A stretch of DNA of 64,000 bases from Bugula neritina (taxonomy: Eukaryota; Bryozoa; Gymnolaemata; Cheilostomatida; Bugulidae): positions 15,804,698 through 15,868,697 of the forward strand of contig OZ037765.1 of assembly GCA_964035545.1 (NCBI GenBank), given 5' to 3'. Below the pieces are notes generated by a model. That model was not told the origin of the DNA and ran no database searches. It worked only from the letters and a program-made list of their open reading frames with translations. The translations under genes were made by a program, and so were the position numbers. This document shows, piece after piece, positions 13,359 through 41,155 of the stretch; position 1 is the stretch's first letter, and each line of letters opens with the position of its first letter.

Positions 13359-13603
13359 CTTTTTTTACCATGAAGCAACTCTAGTCAAAAAAGTGTTTGA
13401 GCACTAAATATTTATCTGGCCAGTAGCATGAACAAACTATAATTGTTGTATGCTGTGAGCTTGGTTATAAGTATAAAAATAATTATTCTCGTTGCTTACA
13501 TACATTTGGTGCATTTCAGGTTATGAGACTTGAGGAGTATAAGTTAATTGATGAAAAGTGATGAAACTTCTAGTTTCCTAACATTGGCATCTGCTGCCTA
13601 AAA

Positions 13604-14928
13604 ATGAACTCCCTTAGCTGCAAAGAACTGTGCTGCTTATTTTGCTGCCCACCTTGTCCATCTCAAATTGCTGCTAAGTTAGCATTCCTCCCGCCTGAGC
13701 CTACCTATACCATTACGTCAGAAAGTATGGATACTTATAATCTACACTTAAATGACAGGGCAGAGTTCCAGTATGGGCAGAAAGAGTTGGACTGTATAGA
13801 AGTATTAATGACGGAAACAAAGGCTCAACTTCATATAGCCATGATGTATGTCAACTGTGCCCCACAGTCTCGATATACACTACTTTTCAGCCATGGAAAT
13901 GCAGTTGACTTGGGGCAGATGTCTAGCTTTTTTATCGGTTTGGGAACAAGGTTGAAGTGCAATATTTTTAGCTACGATTACAGTGGTTATGGTGTAAGTG
14001 AAGGTCATCCTACTGAGCGCCATCTTTACAAAGATGTAGATGCTGCATTCCACACTTTACTTACCAAATATGGACTTAGTGCTGACCGTATAGTTTTGTA
14101 TGGTCAAAGTATTGGCACAGTACCAACTATCGACTTGGCTGCTCGTCATAAAGTAGCTGGAGTTGTTCTGCACTCTCCACTTATGTCTGGTATGAGAGTG
14201 ACATGTCCCAATATGAAGCGAACTTACTGCTGTGACTCCTTTCCTAGGTAATACCTAATTTTTTATTCTACTTGCTGCTTTTTGTTAAGAGTAAAACTGT
14301 ATAAAACTCTATAAAGCTAATTATTTTTGTCACATTTGTTCATGTCTATTCCTTCAACCATTTGAGAATTTCAAACTAAGCTCTAATAGATAGAAATTTC
14401 AATTTTAAATCGTTAGATTCTGTTTCTCACTAATCTTAAAGTTTCTTATAGTCTGCTTTGCTATGTATATATTTTTATATAATCACTCTTCCATTTATAA
14501 TGGATGATGATGAATAAGTCAGTTAAATAGAATCTCACCAGCCACTCTCAAAGGACCAAGGTGGTGAGAGGTGACCACCAAAGTCAGATGAATAGAAGTT
14601 TGACTGTTGAAGGAGTTGCCTAATTGAATAAGCTGCAATATATATTTTGTGTTTTAGTATTGATAAAGTACATAAAATCGCGTCACCTGTGATGGTTATA
14701 CACGGAACTGATGATGAAGTAATAGATTTCCAACATGGCCTTGAGATATATGACAAAACTCCGATAACTGTTGAACCTTTATGGTTGGAGGGTGCTGGTC
14801 ATAATGATGTAGAATTGTATGGTCAATATCTAGACCGGCTCAAAAAATTCATAGATGTTGAGTTACCCAGATGTCAAAGGGAGCAAGAAGAACAATTGGA
14901 TGAACAGTTTCTTGTGCCCCTTTCGTAA
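13604..14928 (+). CDS. ABHD17: ABHD17-type alpha/beta hydrolase (protein depalmitoylase)
   Basis: Complete two-exon gene, exons 13604-14247 and 14658-14928, joined GT-AG in phase 2 through a Ser codon; 304 aa. ABHD17 proteins remove palmitate from membrane-anchored substrates such as Ras-type and synaptic scaffold proteins. The N-terminus carries the family's Cys cluster ([20 protein letters not shown], residues 6-25), which is itself palmitoylated and tethers the enzyme to membranes. The oxyanion segment [14 protein letters not shown] lies near residues 93-106. The nucleophile is Ser169 in YGQSIGT, the acid is an Asp in HGTDDEV (about 233-234) and the base is the His in [12 protein letters not shown]. 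Length and motifs match human ABHD17A/B/C, and the C-terminus has a short extra acidic tail. One gene stands in for the three vertebrate paralogues, so no letter is assigned. The start is the Met of the conserved N-terminus. Confidence 0.96.
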
Positions 14929-15856
14929 TACAAACATTCTGCATTTGATTTAACAATAGCATAATTGGATCAAAATTACATGTATATATATGTAGTGGTA
15001 CAAGGCATGGTTATATATGTACATATAAACAGTACTGGATATTGAATGTGAGTTTAGAGTTGGAAATTACATAGCATGCAAGCTTTTTTATTTATAGAAT
15101 ATTTATAAATCTAATTTTTGAGTATTTTATAACTTTCATAATAATTTGATGTTTATATAATTATACTAATGATGTAAAGTTTTATTATTTAATGAAGCTA
15201 AATTTACCACAAATATAATTTATGTGGTGCCTGTTGCAGATTTTTTTTATTTAAAAGATCTCACTTAATTGTTACCATGAAATTGTTCCAATTAAGTAAT
15301 TATTCTATTGAGATAACTTTTATAGAGACCAAGTAACTGCCACCACCAAATCTAAAGAAATTGCCACCAAGTCTGCATTGTAGAATGTATTTTGTCAAAT
15401 CCAGATAAGTTTATTTATAAATTAAAAGTATTAGGTGGCAAAAACCTGTTATTGACTAATTAAAGTAGGTAGGTATTCTATTTTTGATATAAAGAAACAG
15501 TTTTGTTTTACCCTTTTTCAAAATCCAACTTAGGCTTCAATTTTATTGAGCTTTTAAATATAAGTAATATTATATTACTAATCAACATGGATTTCTGGCA
15601 GTAATAATGATATAGTTAATTATCAACTGCAATTATTGCTATAGTAGATATTATAAAAGTATTTATGTCATCTTGTTTCATGCCCTGGCTCTACAATTTG
15701 GCCTTTTATATCAGCAAAGTAATCTGGCTGTAAATAGAAGCTTTTAATAACACATTTGTAAAACTTTAACAACATAAAGGCAGCTTTGATAATGCTATTG
15801 AAAGTAATTATTATGATTCAAATGCATAAAAATCTTGCGAAAACATATCCTCTAGA

Positions 15857-16160
15857 GCAGGGTGTCCAACCTTTTTAGACAGAGGGCCAATGAATGGGAA
15901 TAATTAAGTTCAAGGGCCACATTGTAAACTTTAGTATGAGCAATAGTAATTACCATTTCGATTTCTTATTAAAATTACACAAATAAGCCTTAACTGCATG
16001 CTTTGTAGCTGCGGTATATAAATAAGACATTTAAATGGTGGTTTTTCCCTCTAATTTATAGATGTTTGAAACAGTAATTTTACATGCCATGTCTTTGAGG
16101 GCCACATAAATGTAGGCTGAGGGCCACATCCGGCCCTGGGTCCACCTGTTGGACAGCACT
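15857..16160. mobile_element. hAT-like non-autonomous element
   Basis: Starts CAGGGTGTCCAACCTTTTTA and ends GTTGGACAGCACT, an imperfect inverted repeat typical of hAT elements. Internal GGGCCACAT...CCGGCCC segments follow the pattern of widespread hAT MITEs. Flanking octamers CCTCTAGA (15849-15856) and CCTCTATA (16161-16168) match 7/8, as expected for an 8-bp duplication. Confidence 0.65.
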
Positions 16161-16904
16161 CCTCTATAATCTACAGCCTACACCCTTGTTGCTGTACTTC
16201 ATTTGTAATTAAGAGTTGTGCCTCATCAAGATACTACCAAGTTAGTAAACTATTGAACAGAATTATTTTTTCCCACAATAAATACTAAATTAAGCAGTAG
16301 TACGCATCATTGTTTATGTTTCAATAAAAGATAAAAAATTGCGCAAACTTAAAAGCATTTTTTGTAGTACCCTAGTTGGTTTTTAAAAAAAAATGCTGCA
16401 ATTGATTCCTGATGGTATCAGACCAAGTCTTGTTGACATCGAGCTTTTTAAAACGCTGACTAGATACGCATGGGCCTAAGCCCTAATGCTTAAGATAAGT
16501 AGATACTGTTATACGCATTAGCCCAGTGTCGGTTTGGTGACAAACTACTCTATTATAATAAAACTAACATGGGTGCATGAATGTGGCCCTTCGCAACAGA
16601 AGTTGTCCACCCTTAGTCTATTATAATCTTGCCTTTCGGACCTAAAGCGATTTCTTGTATCCATTTTTAAAGTTTGTTAGTTTTATCTCACGCTTACGGC
16701 TGCGCGCTTTGTTGCAAATAATAATCTTTTAACATTAATGTTAATTTAGATTTAATTTTAATGTTAATGTTATAGTTGTACAATAATTATAATGATCATC
16801 GCGACTCTTTTCACAGCGCTCGAGCCGTCAAGGTAACTGTTAGCATCCTAATCATACATATAATCACCAAGTCCAATGATAATCATAACACTTGAAGTTA
16901 TTGT

Positions 16905-17065
16905 TAACAGCATTACTGATACTGATACTGATAGTGATAGTGATACTGATAGTGATAGTGATTACAGATAATGAAATATTCTTTGTTAAATTAAAGGTTT
17001 AATAATAATTTCAAATATATTATAAGTATGACTATTAGTATTAGCATTAGTATTACTCTGACTAT
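16905..17065. repeat. Degenerate hexamer repeats
   Basis: ACTGATACTGATAGTGATAG-type units at 16915-16965 and TAGTATTAGCATTAGTATTAC at 17035-17055. Same style as 10140-11310. Confidence 0.7.
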
Positions 17066-17464
17066 CACAATGATAATGGTAATCATTTACTTCTACTCAC
17101 CCAAAGCCACTTAAATCTTAATCCTATACTTCATACTTGAGTTGTTGTTATGATTATCATTATCACTATCGGTATGCCGTATGAGTATTACAATCTCAAT
17201 CTGTCAATACTCAAAGTCAAAAGTCGAAACAAATATCAAAGTAAAATTCAATTGTAATACTAAAAGTAATAAATTAAACTTAATCCTTACTAATTCACAA
17301 AGTTTCAGACAAAGGAACTTACGCAACAGATTAAGTAGTAACGAACAACAATGATATCGATATAATGATACCATATGTTCTATCACCAGATTGAGATTTA
17401 CTACAATCATGATATTAAATTTAATGGCCAATGGCAAAGGTCCAAAGGAAGCCTACACTGATAT

Positions 17465-17560
17465 TAAATGTAGTACTAATGCTAATAGTAATAGTAATAG
17501 ACATAGTAATACTAATAGTAATACTAGTACTAATAATATTACTATAGTAATTGTAAATGT
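17465..17560. repeat. Degenerate hexamer repeats beside the Gypsy relic
   Basis: TAATAGTAATAGTAATAG- and AATACTAATAGTAATACTAG-type units directly next to the putative LTR of the Gypsy relic. Confidence 0.7.
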
Positions 17561-17831
17561 AATCACCAACTCCTAGTTGTTTATTGGATTTTAGGTTAGA
17601 ATAGCACTAGTAAAAACTGGCACAGGTAATAATGGCATCGGTAGGCAGCACAAATAGAAAAGTAGGAAAAAATGGCACACTGACGCTGATTGTGTGATTG
17701 GTGCTTAAGAGTAAAACCAGGTTTGATTGAGTCTAAGCTGATAATTATCGTGATTTATTGCGATTCTAACTAACTAACTAACTAGTTCAACGAGTCTCGC
17801 TGCAAATAAAAGCGAGTCAAACAACACAACA
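17560..17831 (-). repeat. Probable 3' LTR of the Gypsy relic
   Basis: Begins TGTTGTG right after the polypurine tract. The far end (TG on the plus strand at about 17557-17560) is a guess because the second LTR is missing. A TAAC tetranucleotide run lies inside. Confidence 0.45.
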
Positions 17832-18099
17832 TCCCCCTTTCTAAGTGGGTTACAAAACAATTTATATGTAATCACGTGTGCCATTAATTAAGATTGACAA
17901 TAGTAAATGAAGGTTAACAATAGTGAGAAAAAGCGTAATATATTCATGATTGTTGCATAGAAGGCACGAGTGTCTGCGTGGTTAGATCATCTGGATGTTA
18001 ATTCATCACATAGTCGTCAAACCTCCGGGGCAATCTTCGCTCTCTGGATAGACCACCAAACCTACCTGGAACCGTTAGACTGGCTGGATGGGCTAAAGA

Positions 18100-19140
18100 C
18101 GTACCCGAGCCCTCTGCGACCAATGTTCCGAGTGCATGATGGGTTGACTTTTTTTAGCTTCAGGACCAAGTACCTCTGAACCCATAGGAACCGGCGGAAG
18201 AGCATTTGGTTCAAGCACCATGGGGTCCTCTTCCCCGAGATCTACCAAAGCACTCTTGTTTCGGCGTATAACTACTGTTTCAGTTTTCACTGTGTATGAG
18301 TGTGGAGCTACATTTGCCAGGACTGTGCCCTCTTTTTTAATGTCCCTGACGTAAACGGGTGAACCTTGAGAAGTTCAGGTAACAGCGTGGCTTTGTGCTG
18401 TTGATTGTAGTTATTCATGGTCCTTAGATTTATGTGTTGTTCCTTCTCAACAATGTTTAGCGTCTTGTGAACCACTTGGGTTTCAGACGTTGTGGGTAGA
18501 GTGGTTTGAAGTAGCCTGTTCATCAAAAGTTCTGAAGGGGTAAATATATCTTCGAGTGGAGTTGCTCTGTAGCTTAGTAGGCTTAGGTATGGGTCCGTGA
18601 TTTTGTTCCACAGACGCTTTACTGTTCCTACCGCTCTCTCAGCTTCCCCATTGACTTGAGTATTTTGGAGAGCTGGTCACGTGTTGAAAACCATAACTCT
18701 TGGCAAATCCTTGGAACGCCCTAAAGCTGAACTGAGGTCTGTTTTCAGAAATGGCTCTCCGGAACTTCATGTATTGAGAAGATGGATTTAACTTTGTCCC
18801 CAGTGAATGCTGAAGGCAGGGAATCTAATCTCCTAACTTCTATGTATCTGCTATGGTAATCAAACACTAACAGATAATTCTTTTTCTGAAATTTGAACAG
18901 GTTTGCACCTAACTTTATCTAGGGTTTAGATGGCAAAGTGGACGGCTGCAGGGGTTCTACCGGAGTCGGTGAGTTAATTCTGCACTGTCGACATCCATGT
19001 ACCATTCCCTTGATTTGTTAAAATATTCCCGACCACTAGATAGATCTTCTGGCTCTTGCCTGGCATTTTATTATTCCTTGATGGGCCTGGTGAATGCGGT
19101 CAAGCAGTTTTATAGTCTTAGGTTGCGTGGGATGACTAGC
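18100..19140 (-). pseudogene. Gypsy integrase, degenerate
   Basis: Minus-strand fragments in order: an HHCC zinc-binding region (LDRIHQAHQGI near 19.1 kb and CRQCRINSPTPVEPLQPS near 19.0 kb), the core motif QVNGEAERAVGTVKRLWNK near 18.65 kb with the catalytic-Glu context, and C-terminal segments TTLPTTSE (about 18.49 kb) and VVIRRNKSALVDLGEEDP (about 18.25 kb). Frameshifts and stops break the frame. Family knowledge: this order is that of Ty3/Gypsy integrases. Confidence 0.8.
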
Positions 19141-19439
19141 CGCTGATCATATAAGAAAAGGCCTTTAGATTGTGTCAAATGTCCTTTGACATCCCAGTAA
19201 GGGTGTACTGCTGTGTGAGCATTTGTTTTATATGTAGGCCATCCTTTTATGATTAGATTCTGGACCTCTTAACACCCAGCATCTAGTTGTTGTGCCCCCT
19301 TGATTTCTTCGATCATTGGATATATAGAAGGTATAATAGAGGTGCTAGCTTCTAGCTCTTCAACCAGCATCACATCTATGCAAGATGGTAGACCAGAAGG
19401 TACTTGCGGACTATTGTAGTTTGTAGTAAAATAGTTGAC

Positions 19440-20300
19440 AACCAAAGTATTTTGTCACTAACTACTGTACCATCTGCACCCGTATTCAGCTTGGAAGTAG
19501 TAGGGTTGCCATTTACTGCTACTTCAGCTTTCCAAGCATCCTCAGTTAAGTTTTCTATTTTGAACTCTTCTGTGAACAGCATACCCTCGTCACTACCTGC
19601 TTCGGTCACCTCCTGAATTGATTTACTTCTGCATTGCCATTGGAAGTGGCCCACTTTCCTGCACTTCCTGCATTGGGCATCCTTGGCTGGGCAATCTGTT
19701 TTTGAATGTGGTTCTCAACTGCACATTTTACAATGATCCTGGCTGTTTGTAGGCTTGTACACCTGCTAGTTAATTGGCAGCTGAACAGCACCTCCATGCT
19801 TGCGTGTATGACTTTTTCTGCTTTGCTTATATTTGGGGTACCTGCTCTGTGCTTTATTTATGGCATCTCCAGGCCCTGAGCTTGCTCCTTTTGTTACACT
19901 TTGCATCACAGTTGAAGTGACTTCACTGCTCCTTCAAATTCGTACAGCCTGGTCTAGTGTTAGTGTTTCCTTGAGAAATTAATTTCTTTTTAAGAGAGTC
20001 ATCTCTAATTCCAGCCATCTCTAATTCCAATTCAATTTTTCAGCATTTCGTCAAAGGGTGCTGGTGCCTCATCAGTGGCAGGTCAGTAGTTAAATCCATA
20101 TTTATCTGCTAGTGCATGTAGTTTTGAGTAAAAAACTTCAAAATTTTCTCCTTGTAAATAACACCTTGTATTAAATTTATAACATTACTATCTTTCTTTT
20201 TCCTACACAATACAATTCCAAAATGTCTGTAATTGCTGTTGGACTCTGACCATTTTGATATCTATGGCTAGACTCTACCACTCGTCGTGCCATTATGGCA
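19440..20300 (-). pseudogene. Gypsy gag (two CCHC knuckles) and protease fragment
   Basis: Two zinc knuckles of C-X2-C-X4-H-X4-C spacing lie at about 19.64-19.73 kb (the second is CRKCRKVGHFQWQC); an in-frame TGA interrupts the first. The protease flap region follows with NTGADGTVVSD near 19.46-19.49 kb, where the usual catalytic Asp of D-T-G is Asn, so the enzyme would be dead. Upstream gag coding runs to about 20.3 kb with stops. Confidence 0.75.
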
Positions 20301-20339
20301 CGACAAATGCAAACCGTTGACCGTGTGCATAAGCTATTA

Positions 20340-20860
20340 GGCTTAGCTATACTAATACTAATAGAAAATAATATAAAATAAATAATTAAAATAATGATAT
20401 TTGTTCAATAAGACTGAAAGTAAAGGTCTAAATTACTCTCTAAATGAGTTATACTTACAGTTAGTGTTACTCAGATGTTAACTAAGTTGCTGTTGCTCTT
20501 AAGTTAATAACTATAAGTGTGAGAGTAACGGTAACGGTAAGTATTACTATTAGTATAACTCATTGTGTCATTTACTCTCAATAATTATTGGTATGTGAAT
20601 AAGAATGAGAGTAACTATAAAACCAAATGACAGACGCAGAGTGAGAGTTGTTATGAGAATTAGACTTAAAATGTGAATTAGTATAAGTAAGTGTCAGCCT
20701 GGCTATAACATTAACTGTATAACATCAATTCGGTAGAGTTAGATTCTCACTATAATAATAATAAATATTGGTTTAAGTATTAATATTAGTATTGGTATGC
20801 TTAACTATAAATTAAGTAATACTAACACTCTAATAATACATTGGTGTTGCTACAATACAT
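20340..20860. repeat. Degenerate hexamer repeats
   Basis: Units such as TACTAATACTAATAG, AGTAACGGTAACGGTAAG and TTAGTATTGGTATG. They border the truncated side of the Gypsy relic, so relic and repeat field are adjacent on both sides. Confidence 0.6.
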
Positions 20861-21066
20861 AATAATACATTATAATGACATTGCTGAAGAAGGAACCCAA
20901 GTCATAAACCAAGTAAAAAATTTCATAGAGTAAAAATATTTTAGGAAGTTGTAGTTTCAACTGGTGGATTACAGGCTGGATCACAAGAAAAGACTGGAAG
21001 CAGAGAGTGAACAACAAAAGATAAAAACACTTGCAATCAGGCCAATAAAAAGCATGTGTAAAACTT

Positions 21067-21139
21067 TTGCCCTCGCTGAGGCTTAAACCCGAGATTGTCA
21101 GCTTGCAAACTTGGGCGCTAACCATTACACCACAGGGAC
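21067..21139 (-). repeat. tRNA-Glu-like sequence (SINE head or tRNA pseudogene)
   Basis: Minus strand starts GTCCCTGTGGTGTAATGGTTAGC, matching the 5' half and box A of tRNA-Glu; a degenerate box B (GGGTTTAAGCC) follows. The acceptor stem pairs only partly and the anticodon stem does not fold cleanly, so a functional tRNA is unlikely. Confidence 0.6.
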
Positions 21140-21529
21140 TATCTCAGCACTGCAGCATATTTGAAAACAAGACTGAAAGTCGGATATTGTGAAACAAGTA
21201 AACTCTGGCTTCAGCCAGAAGAATGTATTCTGTTAATTAGATACAAATTAAAAAGTAAAAAACCAGGAATTCGCTCTAAGAGAATAGGTTACGAAGTATA
21301 AAAAATTTGATGCTGATAAACAATATCGTATCAAAAACCTACACATAAATCAAAAACAGCTATGGGGGAATGAAAAGTGATGAAACCAGCACAAAGCCCC
21401 TAGGAAATGGTTTTTCAACAATGTTCTTACCTAAGATCAAGTCAGCCAAAAGAAAAGCAGCAGATCTGCAATCTCCAAGTACTGACTTTAACATCATATG
21501 CCTCACTACTCATCTTGATTGTTCAATAT

Positions 21530-21890
21530 AGAGCAAAAGTATAACCCCTGGTCCAAAAAGATTGTATTCAGAAAAGGCTACTACTGAAGTTCTCATTAAA
21601 TTAATAAATAGTTTATGAAATGGAAAGTCTCCAAGGCCCAATGGAATCCGCAAACCAGATCTGTTTGTGGATGTAATGTCAGCCGTATACCTACAAAACA
21701 TATTATAAGCCTTAGTTGATTCTGTTAAGTTACCCCCCTCAGTGGAAACTTGCATATGTCACCCCGATGCATAAGTGCATAAGCTGGCAGCAAGTAATTA
21801 TTGTCCCATATCACTTACCAGTGTCTTGTGCAAAGTGAGTGAACACCTTGTGCTTCCTTATTTGAACCAAAAGTTGAATGACTGTTAAAT
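21530..21890 (+). pseudogene. Non-LTR retrotransposon RT fragment (CR1/Jockey-like)
   Basis: Plus-strand frames encode degraded RT motifs: a K-A-x-G-P-x-G-I-like segment near 21.63 kb and then NYCPISLTSVLCKVSEHLV near 21.80 kb, the classic N-Y-R-P-[IV]-S-L-T-S block of LINE reverse transcriptases. Several stops and frameshifts. Only the N-terminal part of the RT domain is present. Confidence 0.8.
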
Positions 21891-22004
21891 GTGAGTCGCA
21901 CTGTCGCAGTATTAAGTTTTGGTTCTAAAAATAAAACCAAGAGCCTTCAATTTCAAATTTTTATTCTGGTTTTCAATGAAATAAATAAAGCTCACACAGG
22001 TTTA

Positions 22005-22136
22005 TAGTCTCACTCCTGTGCTAAATCGGGCTAAGGACTTATTCAGATGGGGCACAGGAGCATCACCGGGGTTCGAACCCATGACTTTGTGTGTACTAAG
22101 CCAAACGTTCTAACCCCTAGAGCACAGCTGTTCCTT
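22005..22136 (-). mobile_element. tRNA-derived SINE, copy 2
   Basis: Minus strand: box A region TGTGCTCTAGGGGTTAGAAC, box B GGGTTCGAACCCC, body GATGCTCCTGTGCCCC...CCTTAGCCCGATTT shared with copy 1 at 13225-13358. Better preserved than copy 1. Confidence 0.75.
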
Positions 22137-22397
22137 TGGTTTTTAATGAAATGGCCTGTTATAAAAGCTGTAAATGCAACCTGAAGTGTTGAAATCAAAA
22201 GCCACGTAAGGCTTGTAAGTCTTTTTGTACTAGCTATTGATTTATTTCTTATACTTATATATTATGCTAATGTATAGATGGAAAGTGTGCTGTGTGAAAG
22301 GCTTTTTCAAACTTGCTTTATCTTTTTTTTTGTAGTTAGCTGTTACCTAAAGGCAGTTGTCATCACTGTAATCTAGACATACGAATTTTGTGTGCTT

Positions 22398-38592
<16,195 letters not shown>

Positions 38593-38722
38593 TCAGTCAC
38601 TCTGCCACAGGTAATTCTATTGTAGCCCATCTTGTGGTGAGATCTGCACTATTCTTGTTATCAGATGTAAGTGTTGAGCATTGCTAGCTGCCTAGCTCCC
38701 TTCTTAGTAGTTGTTGATTAAA

Positions 38723-38926
38723 AATTCATTAAAGAGGCTGTCTAAGAAAAACTTACAACACTTTTATCAGCTATGAAATTGGCAAAATATTAGGAAGAAA
38801 TAAAATACATCTGATGCATTCATATTAGAATGCATCAGATGTATTTTATTTCTTCCTAATATTTTGCCAATTTCATAGCTGATAAAAGTGTTGTAAGTTT
38901 TTCTTAGACAGCTTCTTTAATGAATT
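38723..38926. repeat. 204-bp near-perfect palindrome downstream of POLR3B
   Basis: Arms 38723-38821 and 38828-38926 (99 bp each, one mismatch) around a 6-nt loop ATATTA. It starts 131 bp after the POLR3B stop, so it is probably within the 3' UTR. Could be a MITE without recognisable target duplication, or a hairpin-RNA source. Confidence 0.95.
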
Positions 38927-39533
38927 GTTCGATCAGCTAACTGAGTTCGAGCTCAGTAGACTGATAGCTCAGAATAACTAGGTTTGAACTTTGACCTGTT
39001 GCCATGCTATTGACTAACTGCAGTCAGGCTGAGACAATATACCTGCAACGTGCAATGGAGTTTTTCATATTTGCTTTTTACTCGCTACTTAGCAATAATC
39101 AAGAGAATTGAGTTTGTTTTTTTTGGTTCTTTTATCCAATATAATTTATTTCCATTTATTTGTTTGTAGTCAGCAGAGGTTGACTGAACTTTTGTCATGA
39201 AATTGAATCTGTGATTACATATCCAAACTCTACCAGTTGCAAAGAAGACATTATCTTCACTCAGATGAAATGTTTAGTTATATAACTATTATTTTGACTG
39301 GATTGTCTATGGACATATTTGTACTTGCTGCATCTATTGTTTAGTTACGTGCAGTACATATTTTATCCAGGCATACTCTGTAAATATGCTTTTCAAAGCA
39401 AATTAATTATTTTGTTTTGTTTTTTGTAGCACTTAAAGTACTGCGAGTTTACAGTTTATGATTTACAATGTGTAGATCTCACATGTACACATTAATTTAC
39501 TTGTTATACAAATGTATATTTGTGCAATATACC

Positions 39534-39539
39534 AATAAA
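39534..39539 (+). promoter_or_regulatory. Candidate poly(A) signal of POLR3B
   Basis: AATAAA about 940 nt after the stop. If used, the 3' UTR would include the 204-bp palindrome. No transcript evidence. Confidence 0.35.
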
Positions 39540-41067
39540 TTTATTTTACAATTCTTAGTCCAAAATTTAATCAATGATTAGCCATGCAATTTTTCAATGC
39601 ATCAAATTTTCTGTGTTTTAGTCAAAATAATTTTTAGTCAAACTAGCTAATTTTTATTTAAAAAATCCAGTAAGTTTATCATATAATAGATTTAAGATGG
39701 AGTAATTATACTGGTGATAAATTTCACATGGTGTTCAACAACATGTCGTCAGTGTGATGCGCCTTCTTGCTAATTTATCAGGCTGTAAATTCTGGTGCCA
39801 CATGTATTACATATTTATAATGAAAGCTTAGCATAACCACTCCAATTGAAATTTACTATTCAATATTTAAACCTAAATATAAAATATCTTGCATTTACAG
39901 AAAAAAACACTAAGCCTTGTGTACTTATTTGAAATAAATTGACCATTTTATTTAAAATAGTAAATATATATCTATACATATATATGTATGTATATGTATT
40001 ATATATGTAGCATTAGAGGATTAATACTGATAAAATCTAGTCATAATATTGTTCCTTTATTTTTGTTCCTATGAAAAACCAAATAAACTATGATAGCTTA
40101 TGGTAAGACTGAAGAGTGTAGTGGACTGAAGTGCAAAATAATTTTGTGGCTTACTTGGTAAAAAAAATATATATATATAAAATGGTGTATAGTTTACCAC
40201 TTGAAAGAGCTCAGTGCAGAGCAAAGTGAATAAAAGTACTTGTCACAAATTCTGAGTGTACATATACCTATAGACTTACAGGGTTTTTCCTAATGATTAT
40301 ACACGAATGTTCATAAATATTCTAGACTGATCAAAAAGATGGGTCGTTGTTCATTGTTATTGTTTTCATTAGTCATGTTAACTACTGCCCAACAATGTAA
40401 ACAAGGTGCTGCGCAATAATTGCGAAATAACCATGGAAATTCCAATGTTTTGTTTTGTTTACTATAAATACTGAGGCAGTTGTGTTTACGAATCAGTTCA
40501 TTCCCGAAGTTCATTTTTATACATTCATCTGTGCATATCTTACTAGAGAAATAAAGTATACTTATATTCACAACTCTATTTACTCACAACTGGATTAGCA
40601 AGCTGTACGCTACTTGTCTATACACTTCTGACTACCAGACTTTTCGAACTCGTCACACTGCTACCAACAGTTTTGTGACAGTAATGAACGATAAAATTTG
40701 ATTTAAAACATTTTATTACTATTAGTTTCATGTGCCTTATATATACACGATTTGAAGATTGTGTATATATATATTTTTACGAGCTAGCAATTTAATTATC
40801 AATAAATATACGAGAATCATTGTTGTTTTTTTACTTCATTAGGCAAAATAAATAACTTATATTTCGGGCACCGCTGTGCCCATCTTCAGAGTAACAATTC
40901 GACACACAACGACTTGAAGATCATAGCTTGCACTACGTGAAACAATATTGTAGTCGATAAAATGAAAATATAAGTTTATTTTTATATCCAAAATTGTATC
41001 AGTACCAAATATAAATACTCTATTTTTCGAAATATTGAGTTCTTTTGATACATTTTTTAATTATAGA

Positions 41068-41070
<3 letters not shown>

Positions 41071-41152
<82 letters not shown>
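41071..41152. repeat. (TA)41 microsatellite
   Basis: Uninterrupted TA run directly abutting the left end of the TIR element. Confidence 0.95.

Positions 41153-41155
<3 letters not shown>

Larger units (their letters stand above)
7988..13603. other. Intergenic region, repeat-rich, no gene seen
   Basis: Between the fibulin-1 stop and the ABHD17 start. It holds the fibulin 3' UTR, a nested MITE cluster, a degenerate period-6 repeat field, a TA/TG microsatellite and a SINE. Open frames here are short and match no family I recognise. The ABHD17 promoter and any 5' UTR exon should lie near 13.4-13.6 kb but no clear core-promoter motif was seen. Confidence 0.7.
17560..20310 (-). mobile_element. Ty3/Gypsy retrotransposon relic lacking RT and one LTR
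   Basis: Minus-strand order is gag zinc knuckles, aspartic protease, integrase, integrase C-terminal tail, polypurine tract, LTR. About 1.7 kb expected for RT and RNase H between protease and integrase is absent. A polypurine tract (AGAAAGGGGGA) directly precedes an LTR-like start TGTTGTG at 17831. The matching upstream LTR near 20.3 kb was not found, so that end is truncated. Sequence style is like the K02A2.6-type Gypsy clade. Confidence 0.75.
14929..22397. other. Intergenic region between ABHD17 and POLR3B
   Basis: No host gene recognised. 14929-15848 is AT-rich with no clear feature and includes the ABHD17 3' UTR. The rest holds a hAT-like MITE, degenerate hexamer repeats, a Gypsy relic, tRNA-like repeats and a LINE RT fragment. 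Around 16560-16615 there is another GGGCCACAT / GTCCACCCTT terminus that may be an end of a second hAT-like element. Confidence 0.65.

Noticed and set aside
21067-21139. Functional tRNA gene
   Set aside because: Mispaired acceptor stem, poor anticodon stem and non-consensus box B; better explained as SINE or pseudogene.
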